Part shown: piece after piece, positions 16,799-26,188 of the stretch
Layout: each line of letters starts with the position of its first letter
Position numbering within the stretch: the first letter of the stretch is position 1
NCBI RefSeq assembly: GCF_023277745.1
Contig: NZ_CP086322.1
Coordinates: 1,240,001 to 1,304,000, forward strand
Length of the DNA: 64,000 nucleotides
From: Streptomyces halobius
Lineage (GTDB): Bacteria > Actinomycetota > Actinomycetes > Streptomycetales > Streptomycetaceae
Direction of reading: 5' to 3'
Program-made: the position numbers and the translations under genes
The notes under the pieces: generated by a model
What the model saw: only the letters and a program-made list of their open reading frames with translations
What the model was told of the DNA's origin: nothing
Databases searched by the model: none

Positions 16799-17128
16799 TC
16801 ACGGTTCCCGGACCTTCACCAGGGCGCCCTTGAGGATGTGGCGGCCCGGATGGCGCCGGCCGCCCTTGTCACGCCAGCCATACTCCACCAGTAGCGGGTG
16901 GCGGTCGGCCTGGACGAGCGCGTAGACGGTGCCGTTGCTGCGGGAGGTGTCGATCGACAGGGAGCGGGAGTACATGTTCCAGGAGCCCTTGCGATTCTTG
17001 GGCGCGTCCTTGCGGGCGATGGACGCGATCTTCGATGCCACCCCTGCGGCCAGCTTTTCCGAAGCCCGGGAGGAGACCAGCTCGTTGAGGGCAGATTCGT
17101 AGAGGTCGAGGTGGAAGTTCGCTGCCAT
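16799..17128 (-). CDS. phage head-tail connector/tail-type protein
   Basis: 109-residue product from ATG 17128 (AANFHLDLYESALNELVSSR to LVEYGWRDKGGRRHPGRHIL). The pattern of an N-terminal helix, a central Ser/Arg-rich strand region and a C-terminal basic HPGRHIL matches small HK97-gp10/DUF5403-type minor structural proteins of actinophages. Its ATG overlaps the stop of the upstream gene, as in a phage structural operon. Only two genes of such an operon remain. Confidence 0.55.
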   Translation of the reverse strand: MAANFHLDLYESALNELVSSRASEKLAAGVASKIASIARKDAPKNRKGSWNMYSRSLSIDTSRSNGTVYALVQADRHPLLVEYGWRDKGGRRHPGRHILKGALVKVREP

Positions 17129-17341
17129 CAGTGCTCGACCCTCCACGCCCGGACCCGGACGTGCCGTAGGGACCCCTGCCCCCATCTCATCGGCACGCCG
17201 TCCACCTCGTACGTCTGGCCATTCCACGCGATACGGTCCGCGGATTCGACGCGAGCGCCCCAGGGCAGGTAGGCCACCAAGCGCTCCTGTGCGGTCTCTC
17301 GTTCGGGACTGCGGACCTCGAAGGAACGGTCCGGTTGGACA
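17128..17341 (-). pseudogene. phage head-closure-like protein, 5' truncated by IS701-type element
   Basis: Encodes the C-terminal about 70 residues (AQERLVAYLPWGARVESADR, then WNGQTYEVDGVP and a final WRVEH). The layout fits small phage head-completion proteins. The 5' end stops at the CTAG at 17342 where the next element is inserted, so the start is missing. Confidence 0.5.
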
Positions 17342-17345
17342 CTAG

Positions 17346-18856
17346 CGGTGGTTTGTTGACGGCGGTTCGGGTCGGTAGTAGGCCAGTTGGTGGGAACTCC
17401 GCTCGCTGTCCCGGGGGTTGTGATGACCAAGCGTGTGCCGTGTCCGCCCGCGCCGGGGCCGTTGAAAGCCTATGCCGCCCGCTTCGATGACCTGTTTTCC
17501 ACGTTGGCACAGCGCCGGGGGTTCCGCGAGTACCTCGCTGGACTGCTGCTGCCGAGGGACCGGAACAAGACGCTGACCTGCCTGGCCGGTACGGAGCCGG
17601 TGGCCGGTGCCCAGCACCGGGCGGTCCAGCGGCTGCAGTTCTTCCTGTCCGAGTCGACCTGGGACCACGAGAAGGTCAACGCCCGCCGTGTGGAACTGCT
17701 GCTGGCCGATCCAGCCACGGCCACGCACTCGGGCGGGGTGCTGGTCATCGACGACTCCGGCGACCGCAAGGACGGGAGTGCGACCGCACACGTCGGCAAG
17801 CAGTACCTGGGCTCGGTCGGGAAAATCGACCGCGGCGTCGTCACCGTGACCACCTGCTGGGCGGACGAACGCGTCTACTACCCCCTGCACGCCGTGCCCT
17901 ACACCCCCGCCCACCACTTCCCGAAGGGGAAGAACGACCCCGACTTCCCGCACGAAACTCCAGATCGGAGCCGACCTGGCCCGGAAGGCGAAGGAGTCGG
18001 GGGTGTCTTTGCGGGCGGTGGCCGCCGACTGTGCCTACGGCGACCAGGACGCCTTCCGCGGGGAACTGTCGGCCGCAGGGCTGCCGTTCGTGATGGCGCT
18101 CAAACCCCGGCGGGGAGCCTGGGCCTACGGCGACGAGGCGTACACGCCCGTCGACGCCGCCCGCGACCTGGCCTGGCACGGACCGGACCGCCCCGGCGAC
18201 TGGACGGCGGTGACCCGCACCTTCCGCGACGGGCACACCACTACGTGGTGGGCCGCCGACGCGCAGCTGGGCTGGTGGGGTCCGCACGGCACCACCCGGC
18301 TGGTGGTGGCCACGACCGATCCGGCCACGCTGCCCGCGCAGTCCACCTGGTACCTGGCCACCAACCTGCCCCGGCCAGGATCGCCACGCGAGAGGGGCAG
18401 CTGTCACCCGGCCGCCGATCTCACCGAAGTCGTGCGGATCTACGGACTGCTGCACTGGGTCGAGCAGAGCTACAAGCAGGTCAAGGACGAGCTCGGATGG
18501 GCTGACTTCCAGGTCCGCTCCGATGTCGCCATCCGCCGCCACCAGACCCTCGTCACCTGCGCGTTCAGCTTCTGCTGGGACACCTGGTTCACCCCGCCCC
18601 CACCCGTCGCCCATGAGGCGGAGCCGGCTCCTGGCCGGCCAGAGAGGGGGCACCCCACCGCCCCACCAGCCCCAGCCGGCCTGCTGGCCCCACGCCATCC
18701 GGGCCGTCCGTGGCTGGCTGACGCCCTGGGCCACGCTGCAACGCTACTGGCGGGCATGGTCAACGAAACCCCCTCCCACCGCACTCCAGTCCCTCATCAA
18801 CGCCCTCGGCGCAGGCAGACCACTTGATCTCTACCGCCCGGTCTAACAAACCACCG
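17346..18856. mobile_element. IS701-type element with CTAG flanks
   Basis: Near-perfect terminal repeats agcggtggtttgttgac at 17344 and the matching complement ending at 18858, flanked by CTAG at 17342-17345 and 18857-18860. It is distinct from the other IS701 copies in sequence. The right CTAG is shared with the following IS701. Confidence 0.8.
17423..18846 (+). pseudogene. IS701-type transposase with two frameshifts
   Basis: ATG 17423. The N-terminus (FFLSESTWDHEKVNARRVEL, VLVIDDSGDRKDGSATAHVG with the first catalytic Asp) is in frame 2 and breaks near 17950. It resumes in frame 1 with LQIGADLARKAKESGVSLRA, the second Asp in VAADCAYGDQDAFR and the Glu region HWVEQSYKQVKDELGWADF. The C-terminus (WATLQRYWRAW to LDLYRPV) is in yet another frame, with a shift near 18630. 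Two shifts suggest an inactive copy. Confidence 0.78.
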
Positions 18857-18959
18857 CTAGTAGGGCTCCGTTAGGTCGGTGTGGGTCTTGGCGGGCGGCG
18901 TCTGCCTGATCGTCTGGGCAGGGGGCGGTGGCAGGTGGTGCAGGTGCCGGTCCAGCAGT

Positions 18960-20237
18960 TCAGCAGGGTCTGGAGGGCGTCCAGGACCTGGTAGAGCGTG
19001 AGGCCGGTGTGCGGGCTTTTGGGGAGAGCCGCTGTTCGGTGAGGAAGGCGTGGGCGGCGGTGACCAGGGTGACGTGGTGGTGCCAGCCGTTCCAGGAACG
19101 TCCCTCGAAGTGGTCCAGGCCCAGGCCGTGCTTGAGTTCCCGGTAGTCGTGCTCGATGCGCCAGCGGATCTTAGCCAGGCGGACCAGTTCGGCGAGCGGG
19201 GTGTCCTCGGGCAGGTTGGACAGCCAGTAGTCGGTCGGCGCTGCGGCGCCTTCGGGCCACTCGACCAGCAAGGTGACCTCGGGCAGGACACCGTCCCAAG
19301 AGCCGTGCCCGGCGACGGCGGCGGACTGGGTCAGACGACGGACCCGCACTCCGGCCGGCCGGACCCGCAGGGCCAGGAAGCGTGAACGCATTGGTCCGCG
19401 TGAGCCTTCACGCCAGGTAACGTCGGTGAAAGCCTGCCGTCCATGGCTGGTGGCGAGTGCGGCTACTGGGGGCGGCTTGTCGCGGTAGCGGGGCTGCGGT
19501 TTGCGGCCGTTGCCGGACCACGGCGGTGCGGTGGGCACCGCATCGTGCGGGTGGACGGTCACATCCGAGCGGATGGCGACGACGTACTTGATGCCGCGGC
19601 CCTCCAGGCCGTCGCGGAAGTCGGCGTTTTGGCCGTAGCCGGCGTCGGCCACCACCACCGGCGGCGCCAGGCCCCACCCGGCCAGCTCGTCCAGGATGTT
19701 CAGGGCCAGGCGCCACTTCTCCTGGTGCCCGATGTCCTCGGGGATCCCCGTCTTGTGCCGCCGGTCGGCGTCTGCGGCCCACTCTTCGGGCACGAACAGG
19801 CGCCACTGCAGCGGGCACGACGCGGTGTCGGTGACTGCGTGCATGCTCACCGCGACCTGGCAGTTGGCCTGCTTGCCCAGTGCACCGCAGTACTGGTGGG
19901 CGACCGCCACCGACATCCGGCCGTCCTTGGGGAACGACACGTCATCGACTGCCCAGGCATCCGGGCCGATCAGCGGCACCATCCGCTGCGCGATCCGTCG
20001 CCGCACCGGCACCGGATCCCAGGTGGACTGGTTCACGAACTGCTGCAGGTTCTGCTCGTTGCCGTCCGGCAGCCGCTCAGCCATCGGCTGGATCGACTTG
20101 CGCCGCCCGTCCAGCATCAATCCCCGCAGATAGCAGTCCCCCTTCGCCCGCTGATCCTTCCGCGGCACCGATGCGAACACATCCGCCACAAACGCTGATA
20201 ACCCCGCCCGCAAACCCTGAACCTGCCGCACGTCCAT
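18960..20237 (-). CDS. IS701-family transposase (copy 3, zero-frame product)
   Basis: 425 residues from ATG 20237, with first catalytic Asp in AVDDVSFPKDGRMSVAVAHQ, second in VVADAGYGQNADFRDGL and Glu in RIEHDYRELKHGLGLDHFEG. Divergent from copy 2 throughout but the same architecture, including an in-phase C CCA AAA (19023-19017) followed by an open -1 frame (GLTLYQVLDALQTLLNCW and a CTTC motif) that ends at a TAA in the terminal repeat (18871). Intact and potentially active. Confidence 0.88.
   Translation of the reverse strand: MDVRQVQGLRAGLSAFVADVFASVPRKDQRAKGDCYLRGLMLDGRRKSIQPMAERLPDGNEQNLQQFVNQSTWDPVPVRRRIAQRMVPLIGPDAWAVDDVSFPKDGRMSVAVAHQYCGALGKQANCQVAVSMHAVTDTASCPLQWRLFVPEEWAADADRRHKTGIPEDIGHQEKWRLALNILDELAGWGLAPPVVVADAGYGQNADFRDGLEGRGIKYVVAIRSDVTVHPHDAVPTAPPWSGNGRKPQPRYRDKPPPVAALATSHGRQAFTDVTWREGSRGPMRSRFLALRVRPAGVRVRRLTQSAAVAGHGSWDGVLPEVTLLVEWPEGAAAPTDYWLSNLPEDTPLAELVRLAKIRWRIEHDYRELKHGLGLDHFEGRSWNGWHHHVTLVTAAHAFLTEQRLSPKARTPASRSTRSWTPSRPC
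19017..19023 (-). promoter_or_regulatory. putative -1 ribosomal frameshift site C CCA AAA (IS701 copy 3)
   Basis: In phase, 19 codons before the zero-frame stop, exactly as in copy 2; the surrounding nucleotides differ. Confidence 0.6.
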
Positions 20238-20318
20238 CCGACCAACATGCTCCCCCCGAACTTGATCGGGAAGACCTAACGGAGCCCTACTAGTGTGATG
20301 CGCCAGAAATTCTGAGTG

Positions 20319-20534
20319 TTAGTTGGTGCTGGTTGGGCTGCTGGGTGGGGTGATCCTGGCGAGGTAGTCGGCGAGGGACTTGAGGATCTCGTCGGCGGTC
20401 TTGGTCCAGGTGAAGGGTCTGGGGTTCTCGTTCCAGGTGTCGATCCAGTCACGGATGTCGTTCTCGAGGGCCTTAACGGAGGTGTGGACGCCACGGCGGA
20501 TGAGTTTGTCCGTCAGCAGGGCGAACCACCGCTC
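20319..20534 (-). pseudogene. IS630 transposase, C-terminal exon
   Basis: Encodes ERWFALLTDKLIRRGVHTSV, then WIDTWNENPRPFTWTKTADE, the normal C-terminus of IS630-type transposases; the Glu of ERW is the last catalytic residue. It joins in frame to the exon ending SSWINQV on removal of the intron 20535-23092. Confidence 0.75.
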
Positions 20535-20575
20535 GTCGGGTAGGACCGCTGCATTGCTGCAGCGGTCCCCCCTCA

Positions 20576-20610
20576 GAACCGGCCGTGCTCGATCTCCGAG
20601 CAACCGGCTC
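20576..20610 (-). ncRNA. group II intron 1 domain V
   Basis: A stem of about 34 nt opening GAGCCGG and closing CCGGTTC, directly upstream of the intron 3' end. Domain V holds the catalytic metal site of the ribozyme. Confidence 0.75.
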
Positions 20611-22423
20611 AAGCAAGCCCCTTGGGCTCGCGGGCGGACAGAAGCGCTGGTCTCCGGCTTGTGCCGGTGGCCAGCCGTCGATGGCAGTGGGTGTGGATCA
20701 GGCGTGGGGCGGCGGTTTTGTCCGGCTTGCCGTTGCCCGCGTCGGCGGTGATCGCGTGTTTGCGGATCGCCGTGCGGGTGACCTTGAGCCACTGTTCCCA
20801 CTGTTCGGGGCTTTGCGGCTCGTGGTCGGCGTGCAGCAGCAGCCCTCCGCAGAGTGGGCAACGGCCGTCCTGCTTCTGCAACAGATGCAAGGTGCCTTTG
20901 CCCAGCGGGAGTTTGCCGCGGCGGCGCCGCTTGGCCCAGAAGTCGGCCAGGGCGGGATCGTCGGTTGACGCCCTCCCCGGCACCATCCGGTGCCGGACGA
21001 TCGGCGTCCAGGCGAACTTGTAGAGGTAGAAACCGCTGGTGCGGTCCCCGAACACCCACGCGTCCTGCCTGAACGGGTTGAACATGCCGAAGTACCGGGC
21101 GGTCACCCAGCGCACCGGCTTGTTCGGGTGGGAGAACTTGGCCCACTTGTAAGCCAGTCTCCACACGTAGACGTCCAGCGAGTTGAACGCCCGCTTGGAC
21201 ACCCCGATCCGGTAATAGGCAGCCCACCCCTTGATGATCGGGTTGAGCTTGGCGATCACCGCGTCGGCGTTGGCCCCTCGCAGGCCCAGCACCTCGGTGG
21301 CGAGCCGTTCCCGGATCCGCCGCAGGGCCTCGTTGCTCGGCTTGGTCAGCAACTTGCCGCGATAGCGTCGGATGTTGAACCCCAGAAAGTCACAGCCTTC
21401 ATCGAGGTGGACGATGCGCGTCTTGTCCTCGTTGAAGGCCAATCCCCGGGGCGCGAGCCATGCAGCCAGCCGCGCCTTGACCTGCTCAGCCTGTTCCCGT
21501 GAATGGCACAGGGCAAGGAGGTCATCGGCGTAGACGACCAGAACCGGGGAGTCGCGTGCCAGGATCGCGGCATCACTGCCGAGAGTCTGGTAGCGGACTC
21601 CAGCGGCCTTCCCCATTCCGTGCAAGGCAATGTTCAGCAGCGTGGGACTGATCACGCCACCCTGCGGAGTTCCCTCCACTGTGGGCGTGAACCAACCCTT
21701 CTCGACCACACCTGCCTTCAGCCATCCGGCAATCATTCCCCTCCCGGGGAATGAGCCCAATGACGCGAGTAGGTGATCGTGGTCGATTCGGTCGAATGCC
21801 GCTTTCAGATCGGCGTCGAGCACCCACAGGCGTTTGGCGTTCTTGCCGCTCGCCGTCGTGTGGATGGCAACGATCGCGTCATGACAGCCGCGGCCTGGAC
21901 GAAAGCCATAGACTTTCGGCTCCATCCGCGCCTCCCATTCGGGTTCCAGTGCATTCAGCGTCAGAGCTTGAAGGCATCTGTCGGCGATCACGAGAATTCC
22001 GAGTGGGCGCTGTTTTCCATTCGCCTTGGCTATATACACCCGCTTGACGGGTTTGGGTTTCCACGGGGCCGCGTCATGCTGGACCCAGTCGGCCAACTCG
22101 GCCTTTCCCTGGGGCAGCAGGACGATTTTCCCGTCGATGCCCGCCGTCTTGCGGCCAGCGTTGATCTCCGTGACCCGCCGCACACTCGCGAGTGTGTTGG
22201 AGCGGGAGCGGAGCATCAGCTTCTGCAGGTTCCTGACCTTGGCCAGGTCTCCTGCCTGCGATGCCGTGAAGATGCGCTGCCGAAGCCGCCGTACGTTGTC
22301 CTCGACCTTCCGCCAGTCGATTGACGGCCAGTCGGTGATCTCGTCCTCCGGTCCGTTCGCCATGCCGGCGGCGGCCACTGCGGCGTGCGCCATCGCGGCC
22401 GTGTGTGTCGTCATGGCGTCCAA
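20609..22423 (-). CDS. group II intron reverse transcriptase/maturase with HNH domain
   Basis: 604 residues. The RT fingers-palm region includes KRPLGIL-type QRPLGILVIADR, VYGFRPGRGCHDAI, the first Asp in WVLDADLKAAFDRIDHD, GTPQGGVISPTLLNIALHG and the catalytic LVVYADDLL. Maturase domain X follows (NPIIKGWAAYYRIGVSKRAF). The C-terminus has CPLCGGLLLHADHEPQ with a further His-rich end, an HNH endonuclease used in target priming. Intact frame. The last codons overlap domain V. Confidence 0.92.
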   Translation of the reverse strand: MDAMTTHTAAMAHAAVAAAGMANGPEDEITDWPSIDWRKVEDNVRRLRQRIFTASQAGDLAKVRNLQKLMLRSRSNTLASVRRVTEINAGRKTAGIDGKIVLLPQGKAELADWVQHDAAPWKPKPVKRVYIAKANGKQRPLGILVIADRCLQALTLNALEPEWEARMEPKVYGFRPGRGCHDAIVAIHTTASGKNAKRLWVLDADLKAAFDRIDHDHLLASLGSFPGRGMIAGWLKAGVVEKGWFTPTVEGTPQGGVISPTLLNIALHGMGKAAGVRYQTLGSDAAILARDSPVLVVYADDLLALCHSREQAEQVKARLAAWLAPRGLAFNEDKTRIVHLDEGCDFLGFNIRRYRGKLLTKPSNEALRRIRERLATEVLGLRGANADAVIAKLNPIIKGWAAYYRIGVSKRAFNSLDVYVWRLAYKWAKFSHPNKPVRWVTARYFGMFNPFRQDAWVFGDRTSGFYLYKFAWTPIVRHRMVPGRASTDDPALADFWAKRRRRGKLPLGKGTLHLLQKQDGRCPLCGGLLLHADHEPQSPEQWEQWLKVTRTAIRKHAITADAGNGKPDKTAAPRLIHTHCHRRLATGTSRRPALLSAREPKGLA

Positions 22424-23092
22424 CTTGCCCTTCGGTTCCGGTGTCTCCGGTCATCGTTTCTCCACAGGCTCACCAGACCCACGTCAGCACCCTTTCAGGT
22501 CGGGGCATCGGCCCCTATCCGGCCAGTTATGCGGGAGCCACCGACGGAGGTGTCGGTGCATGGTCCCCGGTTTCCTGCTGCCTTTCGGCGACCGGCATTC
22601 GCTTGCTGGGTCTTCCTGCACCCGCTGGAGAGTTGGGCCTCCCTTGCGGTTGGCTTACCAAGCCAAAACGGCATGGCCTGGACTCCATCGGGGTTGTCAC
22701 GTTCCGCATGAGAGAGATGCTGCCGGGGAGGGCGCCCTCTGCACCCCGGGGACGGCGGTGCACTCCCGACTGGCCAAGTTTCTCCAGTCGGCGCCTGCCG
22801 CTTTCCAACGGCCAGTCCCTATCTCCCGCTGGAGCAACCCATCGGCGAGAGTGATCATGACGAGGCATCATCAAGGGTTCATTCGCATTCGCCCGTCCGG
22901 CATTTCCCAGCCTGTAACCCCGGATGGAACGATGGTCCTTGGGCATTTCCCCAGGCTTCGCACCCCGCGATTACTCACGACGCACGCTGGGGCGGGAACG
23001 AGCCCTGTGCACTGGCTCGGGTCCTACACCTTCGACATCAGTCGAACCTCCTTGGTGATTTCCACTCTTCTCAAGCGACTTTCGTGTCGCAC

Positions 23093-23432
23093 GACCTGGT
23101 TGATCCATGAGGAGCCGGTCGGCGTGAAGTGCACGTGGAAGCGGGGGTGCCGGGCGAGCCATTGCTGGATCTCGGAAGTCTTGTGGGTGACGTGGTTGTC
23201 GCATACCAGGTGCACGTCGAGTCCGGCGGGCACAGCCTTGTCTATCGTGACCAGGAACTTCTTGAACTCGGTGGCCCGGTGGCGGCGGTGGAGTTCGCCG
23301 ATGACGGTGCCATCGGCGATGTTGAACGCGGCGAACAGGCTGGTGATGCCGTGCCGCAGGTAGTCATGGGTACGCCGCTCGGGCATGCCCGGCATCATCG
23401 GCAGCACCGGCTGCGAGCGGTCCAGCGCCTGG
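23093..23432 (-). pseudogene. IS630 transposase, middle exon
   Basis: Encodes QALDRSQPVLPMMPGMPERR, SLFAAFNIADGTVIGELHRR and VCDNHVTHKTSEIQQWLARH with the second catalytic Asp, ending at SSWINQV against intron 1. Upstream it begins directly at the 3' end of intron 2. Confidence 0.75.
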
Positions 23433-23471
23433 GTGAGTCGGCGGCGGGAGTTTCACCCGCCGCCGCTCTCA

Positions 23472-23505
23472 GAACCGTGCGTAAACCTCGCGGCTTACAC
23501 GGCTC
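23472..23505 (-). ncRNA. group II intron 2 domain V
   Basis: A 34-nt hairpin opening GAGCCGTGT and closing ACGCACGGTTC, the standard bacterial domain V length. A long GC-rich domain VI hairpin follows before the intron end. Confidence 0.8.
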
Positions 23506-23526
23506 CCATCGTCCGGTCATTCACGG

Positions 23527-24140
23527 TCATGGCTTGACGAACTTCCAGTGGGCGAAGAGCCCTGGGAACAGCCGGGCATGTCGGCGCAAAGCCTCCCGCG
23601 CTCGTGCTCGTTTCCGTTTGAACCGCTTGTACTTGCGGACAACCCACCGCACCAGGTAGTCGTTGATGCGGTTGAGGCTGAACCTCAACGCGGACGGATG
23701 GAACCGCGCGAAGTAGTTGATCCAGCCCCAGACGATCGGATTGATCTCCCGGGCGAGTCCTTCCAGGGTCGTCTCACTACGCAAGTGCAGCCGCCACCGG
23801 CGGATCTGCACCCGTATCCGCTTCGCGGTTTCGTCGCTGATAGCCGGGCTGAAGCCGAAGAAGTAATCTCCGTACTTCGTCCGGAGTTTCCGCGCTCGAA
23901 ACCCGTACCCCAGGAACGTGAATGAGGTGTGCTCAGCCGAGCCACGCCTGTTCCGATCCCGGCAGTACACAACGCGGGTCTTGTCCGGATGCAACTCCAG
24001 CCCCCCGCAATCGGCCAGCCGACCGGCGATAGCCTCACGCACCTGATGCGCCTGGGCTTCGTTGCGGCAGTGAACCACCACATCATCGCAATAACGCTCG
24101 AACCGGACGGTGGGATATTCCCGTGCCATCCACGTGTCGA
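23527..24140 (-). pseudogene. intron 2 reverse transcriptase, C-terminal part (split by intron 3)
   Basis: Begins with TWMAREYPTVRFERYCDDVV (the catalytic YCDD) and runs through FLGYGFRARKLRTKYGDYFF and domain X (INPIVWGWINYFARFHPSAL) to LFPGLFAHWKFVKP. Removing intron 3 joins it in frame to NLFMHYAF of the N-terminal part at 26189. There is no HNH domain. Confidence 0.8.
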
Positions 24141-24196
24141 GTAGGGTCGGGGACTGGCGCGGTGGATAAATCTCCGTCTCCAGTCCCCGCCGCTTC

Positions 24197-24230
24197 AAAC
24201 CGGACATGCGGTTCTCCCGCATCCGGCTTT
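24197..24230 (-). ncRNA. group II intron 3 domain V
   Basis: A 34-nt hairpin beginning AAAGCCGGATGCGGGAGAAC and closing with the complementary GTCCGGTTT, a typical bacterial form. Confidence 0.82.
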
Positions 24231-24240
24231 CCGACATCGT

Positions 24241-25605
24241 TCACCGCTGGGCATGCGCCGTTGCCCCGTGCCACTTTCCGGCAAGGCGGAAGACCCCGAG
24301 CCGACTGATCCACCCGTAGTTGTAGCGGGCGGCCCAATTCCGGCCCGAGAGTCCATGTTTGTCGCTGGTGAAGATCGCCAGCCGCTCGTGGACGTACTGG
24401 TCCACCGCTACGAACTTCCGCGCAGAATTTCCTTTACGGAAGTACCCGGCCCATCCCCGGAGCACGGGGTTGAGCTCGGCCACCACGGCAGCCACCGGCC
24501 GCTCGGTCCGAGAGCGCGAGGTAGCCGTGCGGACCTTGTCCCGCAGTACCTTCAACGCCCGTTGCGAGGGCCACCGGTACAGGTAGAACCTGCCCCGCCA
24601 CTTCCACGACTCCACTTTCCGGTGGTGGAAGCCGAGGAACTCGAAGCCCTGCCCGCCCCGGGTGAGGCAGGTGATGCCGGACTTCTCCGGATGCAACCGC
24701 ATCCCGAGCTGTCCCAGCACTCTCGCCGCCAACTGCTGGGCCTGCTCGGCCCGTTGTCTGGTCGGCGACAGGACCACGAAGTCATCGCAATACCTCACCA
24801 GCACTCCCAGCCGGCAGCCCTCGTCCTACCATGCCTCATCGAGGACGTGCAGAGCGATGTTCGCCAGCAGTGGAGAGATTGGTGAGCCTTGCGGGGTTCC
24901 CGCCCCGGTCGGGGAGGTCACCCCGCCTTCCAGCACTCCCATCCGCAGCCACGACCGGATCAGCTTCAGCATCGGCCGGTCCACCACGCGCCTCGCCAAC
25001 TGAGCGACGAGTGCGTCGTGCCCGATCGTCCCGAAACAGTCCCGGATATCGGCCTCGAAAACCCACTCCCGACCTTGGTTCGCCGCAGCGCGCACAGCAT
25101 CGCACGCGTCGATCGCGGACCGTTTCGGCCGGAATCCGTAGCTCGCCTCGGTGAACCCGGCCTCGAAGACCGGTTCGAGAACCAGCTTCGCGGCCGTCAT
25201 CACCACCCGGTCCGCCACGGTGGGAATCGACAGCGGCCGGAACTCCCCCGGCCGCCCCGGCTTGGGAATCTGGACCCGCCGCAGCACCGACGGACGATAC
25301 GTATACGTCCGCAGTCGTTCCGCCAGGTCCTGGAGGAATGCATCCACCCCCGAGGCCGCTACCGCGTCGACGGTCACGCCATCCACGCCAGGGGCTCCCC
25401 GGTTCGTGCACACGACCGACCATGCCCGCCACAAGACGTCCATGCGGTGGACGTGGCCATACAGGGCATGGAACCGCCGTTCGGGTTCTTGCTTGGCACA
25501 GCGGTAAAGCGTCCACTGCAAGGCTCGGACCTTGTCCAGAGGACGGCCATCCAGTCGTGCGACGCCTTCCTCCCGACGGATGGAACTAGCCGAAACGGCA
25601 CTCAT
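24241..25605 (-). pseudogene. intron 3 reverse transcriptase/maturase with an in-frame TAG
   Basis: ATG 25605 follows GGAGGGG. The RT blocks are complete: TNRGAPGVDGVTVDAV, LSIPTVADRVVMTAAKLVLE, ASYGFRPKRSAIDACDAV, EADIRDCFGTIGHDALV, GTPQGSPISPLLANIALHVL. Directly after LDEAW the codon is TAG (24828-24826) where TAC or TAT would be expected, then the frame continues DEGCRLGVLVRYCDDFVVLS through domain X to 24241. A single nonsense mutation just before the catalytic YCDD would abolish RT and maturase function. A base-call error is the alternative. Confidence 0.85.
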
Positions 25606-26188
25606 CCGGGCCCCTCCCTGTCCGCGAATCGCATCGATGAAGCAGGGGCCCTTCGCTCCCAACGGGTTGTGTTGTCCCGCCGATCACCACTACTACGACC
25701 CCCTCCGACTGCCTCTCGGCAACCCGCCATTTCCCGGTTCCGCCGGTTATAGGCAGGCCACACTCCCGGGCCGCATGCCCGGGGCCGAGTAGGCCCTCTC
25801 CAGTTCCCAGGACAACCTTCCGACCGTTCCACGCCCCTTACGCCGAGAGGTTCTTCAGCGCCCGCTCCAGGTTCCCGGACGCCTTCCATGGCCTTCGCCC
25901 TACGCATACGGGCTCGGCACCTCCTTGGCCCACCCGACCGGGCGGGGTTTGCATATCGACGCTGCAGGCTTCACTTGATGTTGCGGACCGGTCGGTCGCA
26001 CGCCCCCGAAAGACGCTTGTCACTCCACTTCGACGCCGTCCTCTCGAACGACGCCGGGAGTCAGCTACCGGGGACCCTGGCGTCTCCCCGGACCGGACTT
26101 CCACCGGCTGGCTGCCCTGAACTTGGCGTCCGGTTACATCCCCTCCCTCGCTTTCAAGCTGGAACGATGCCCGAACTCCTGGACGTAC

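Larger units (their letters stand above)
18861..20289. mobile_element. complete IS701-family element (copy 3)
   Basis: Terminal inverted repeats tagggctccgttaggtc at 18861 and gacctaacggagcccta ending at 20289, flanked by CTAG (18857-18860 and 20290-20293). Same family as copy 2, with about the same size and repeat sequence, and inserted at the terminus of the preceding element. Confidence 0.85.
20535..23092 (-). mobile_element. group II intron 1, inserted in the IS630 transposase gene
   Basis: On the minus strand the intron starts GTGCGACACG at 23092, matching the GUGYG consensus, and ends in AC at 20535. Exon joining restores SSWINQV-ERWFALL of the transposase. Domain V is the stem-loop at 20576-20610 and domain VI with its short hairpin follows. 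Length 2558 bp. It encodes a reverse transcriptase with an HNH-type zinc domain and appears complete. Confidence 0.85.
24141..26188 (-). mobile_element. group II intron 3, nested in the RT gene of intron 2 (twintron)
   Basis: The 3' end is ...CCCTAC at 24141, with domain V at 24197-24230. The 5' end is placed at 26188 (GTACGTCC, a variant of GUGYG) because excision then restores NLFMHYA-F-DTWMARE of the host RT in frame. Length 2048 bp. About 580 bases upstream of its RT start form ribozyme domains I-III. Confidence 0.78.
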
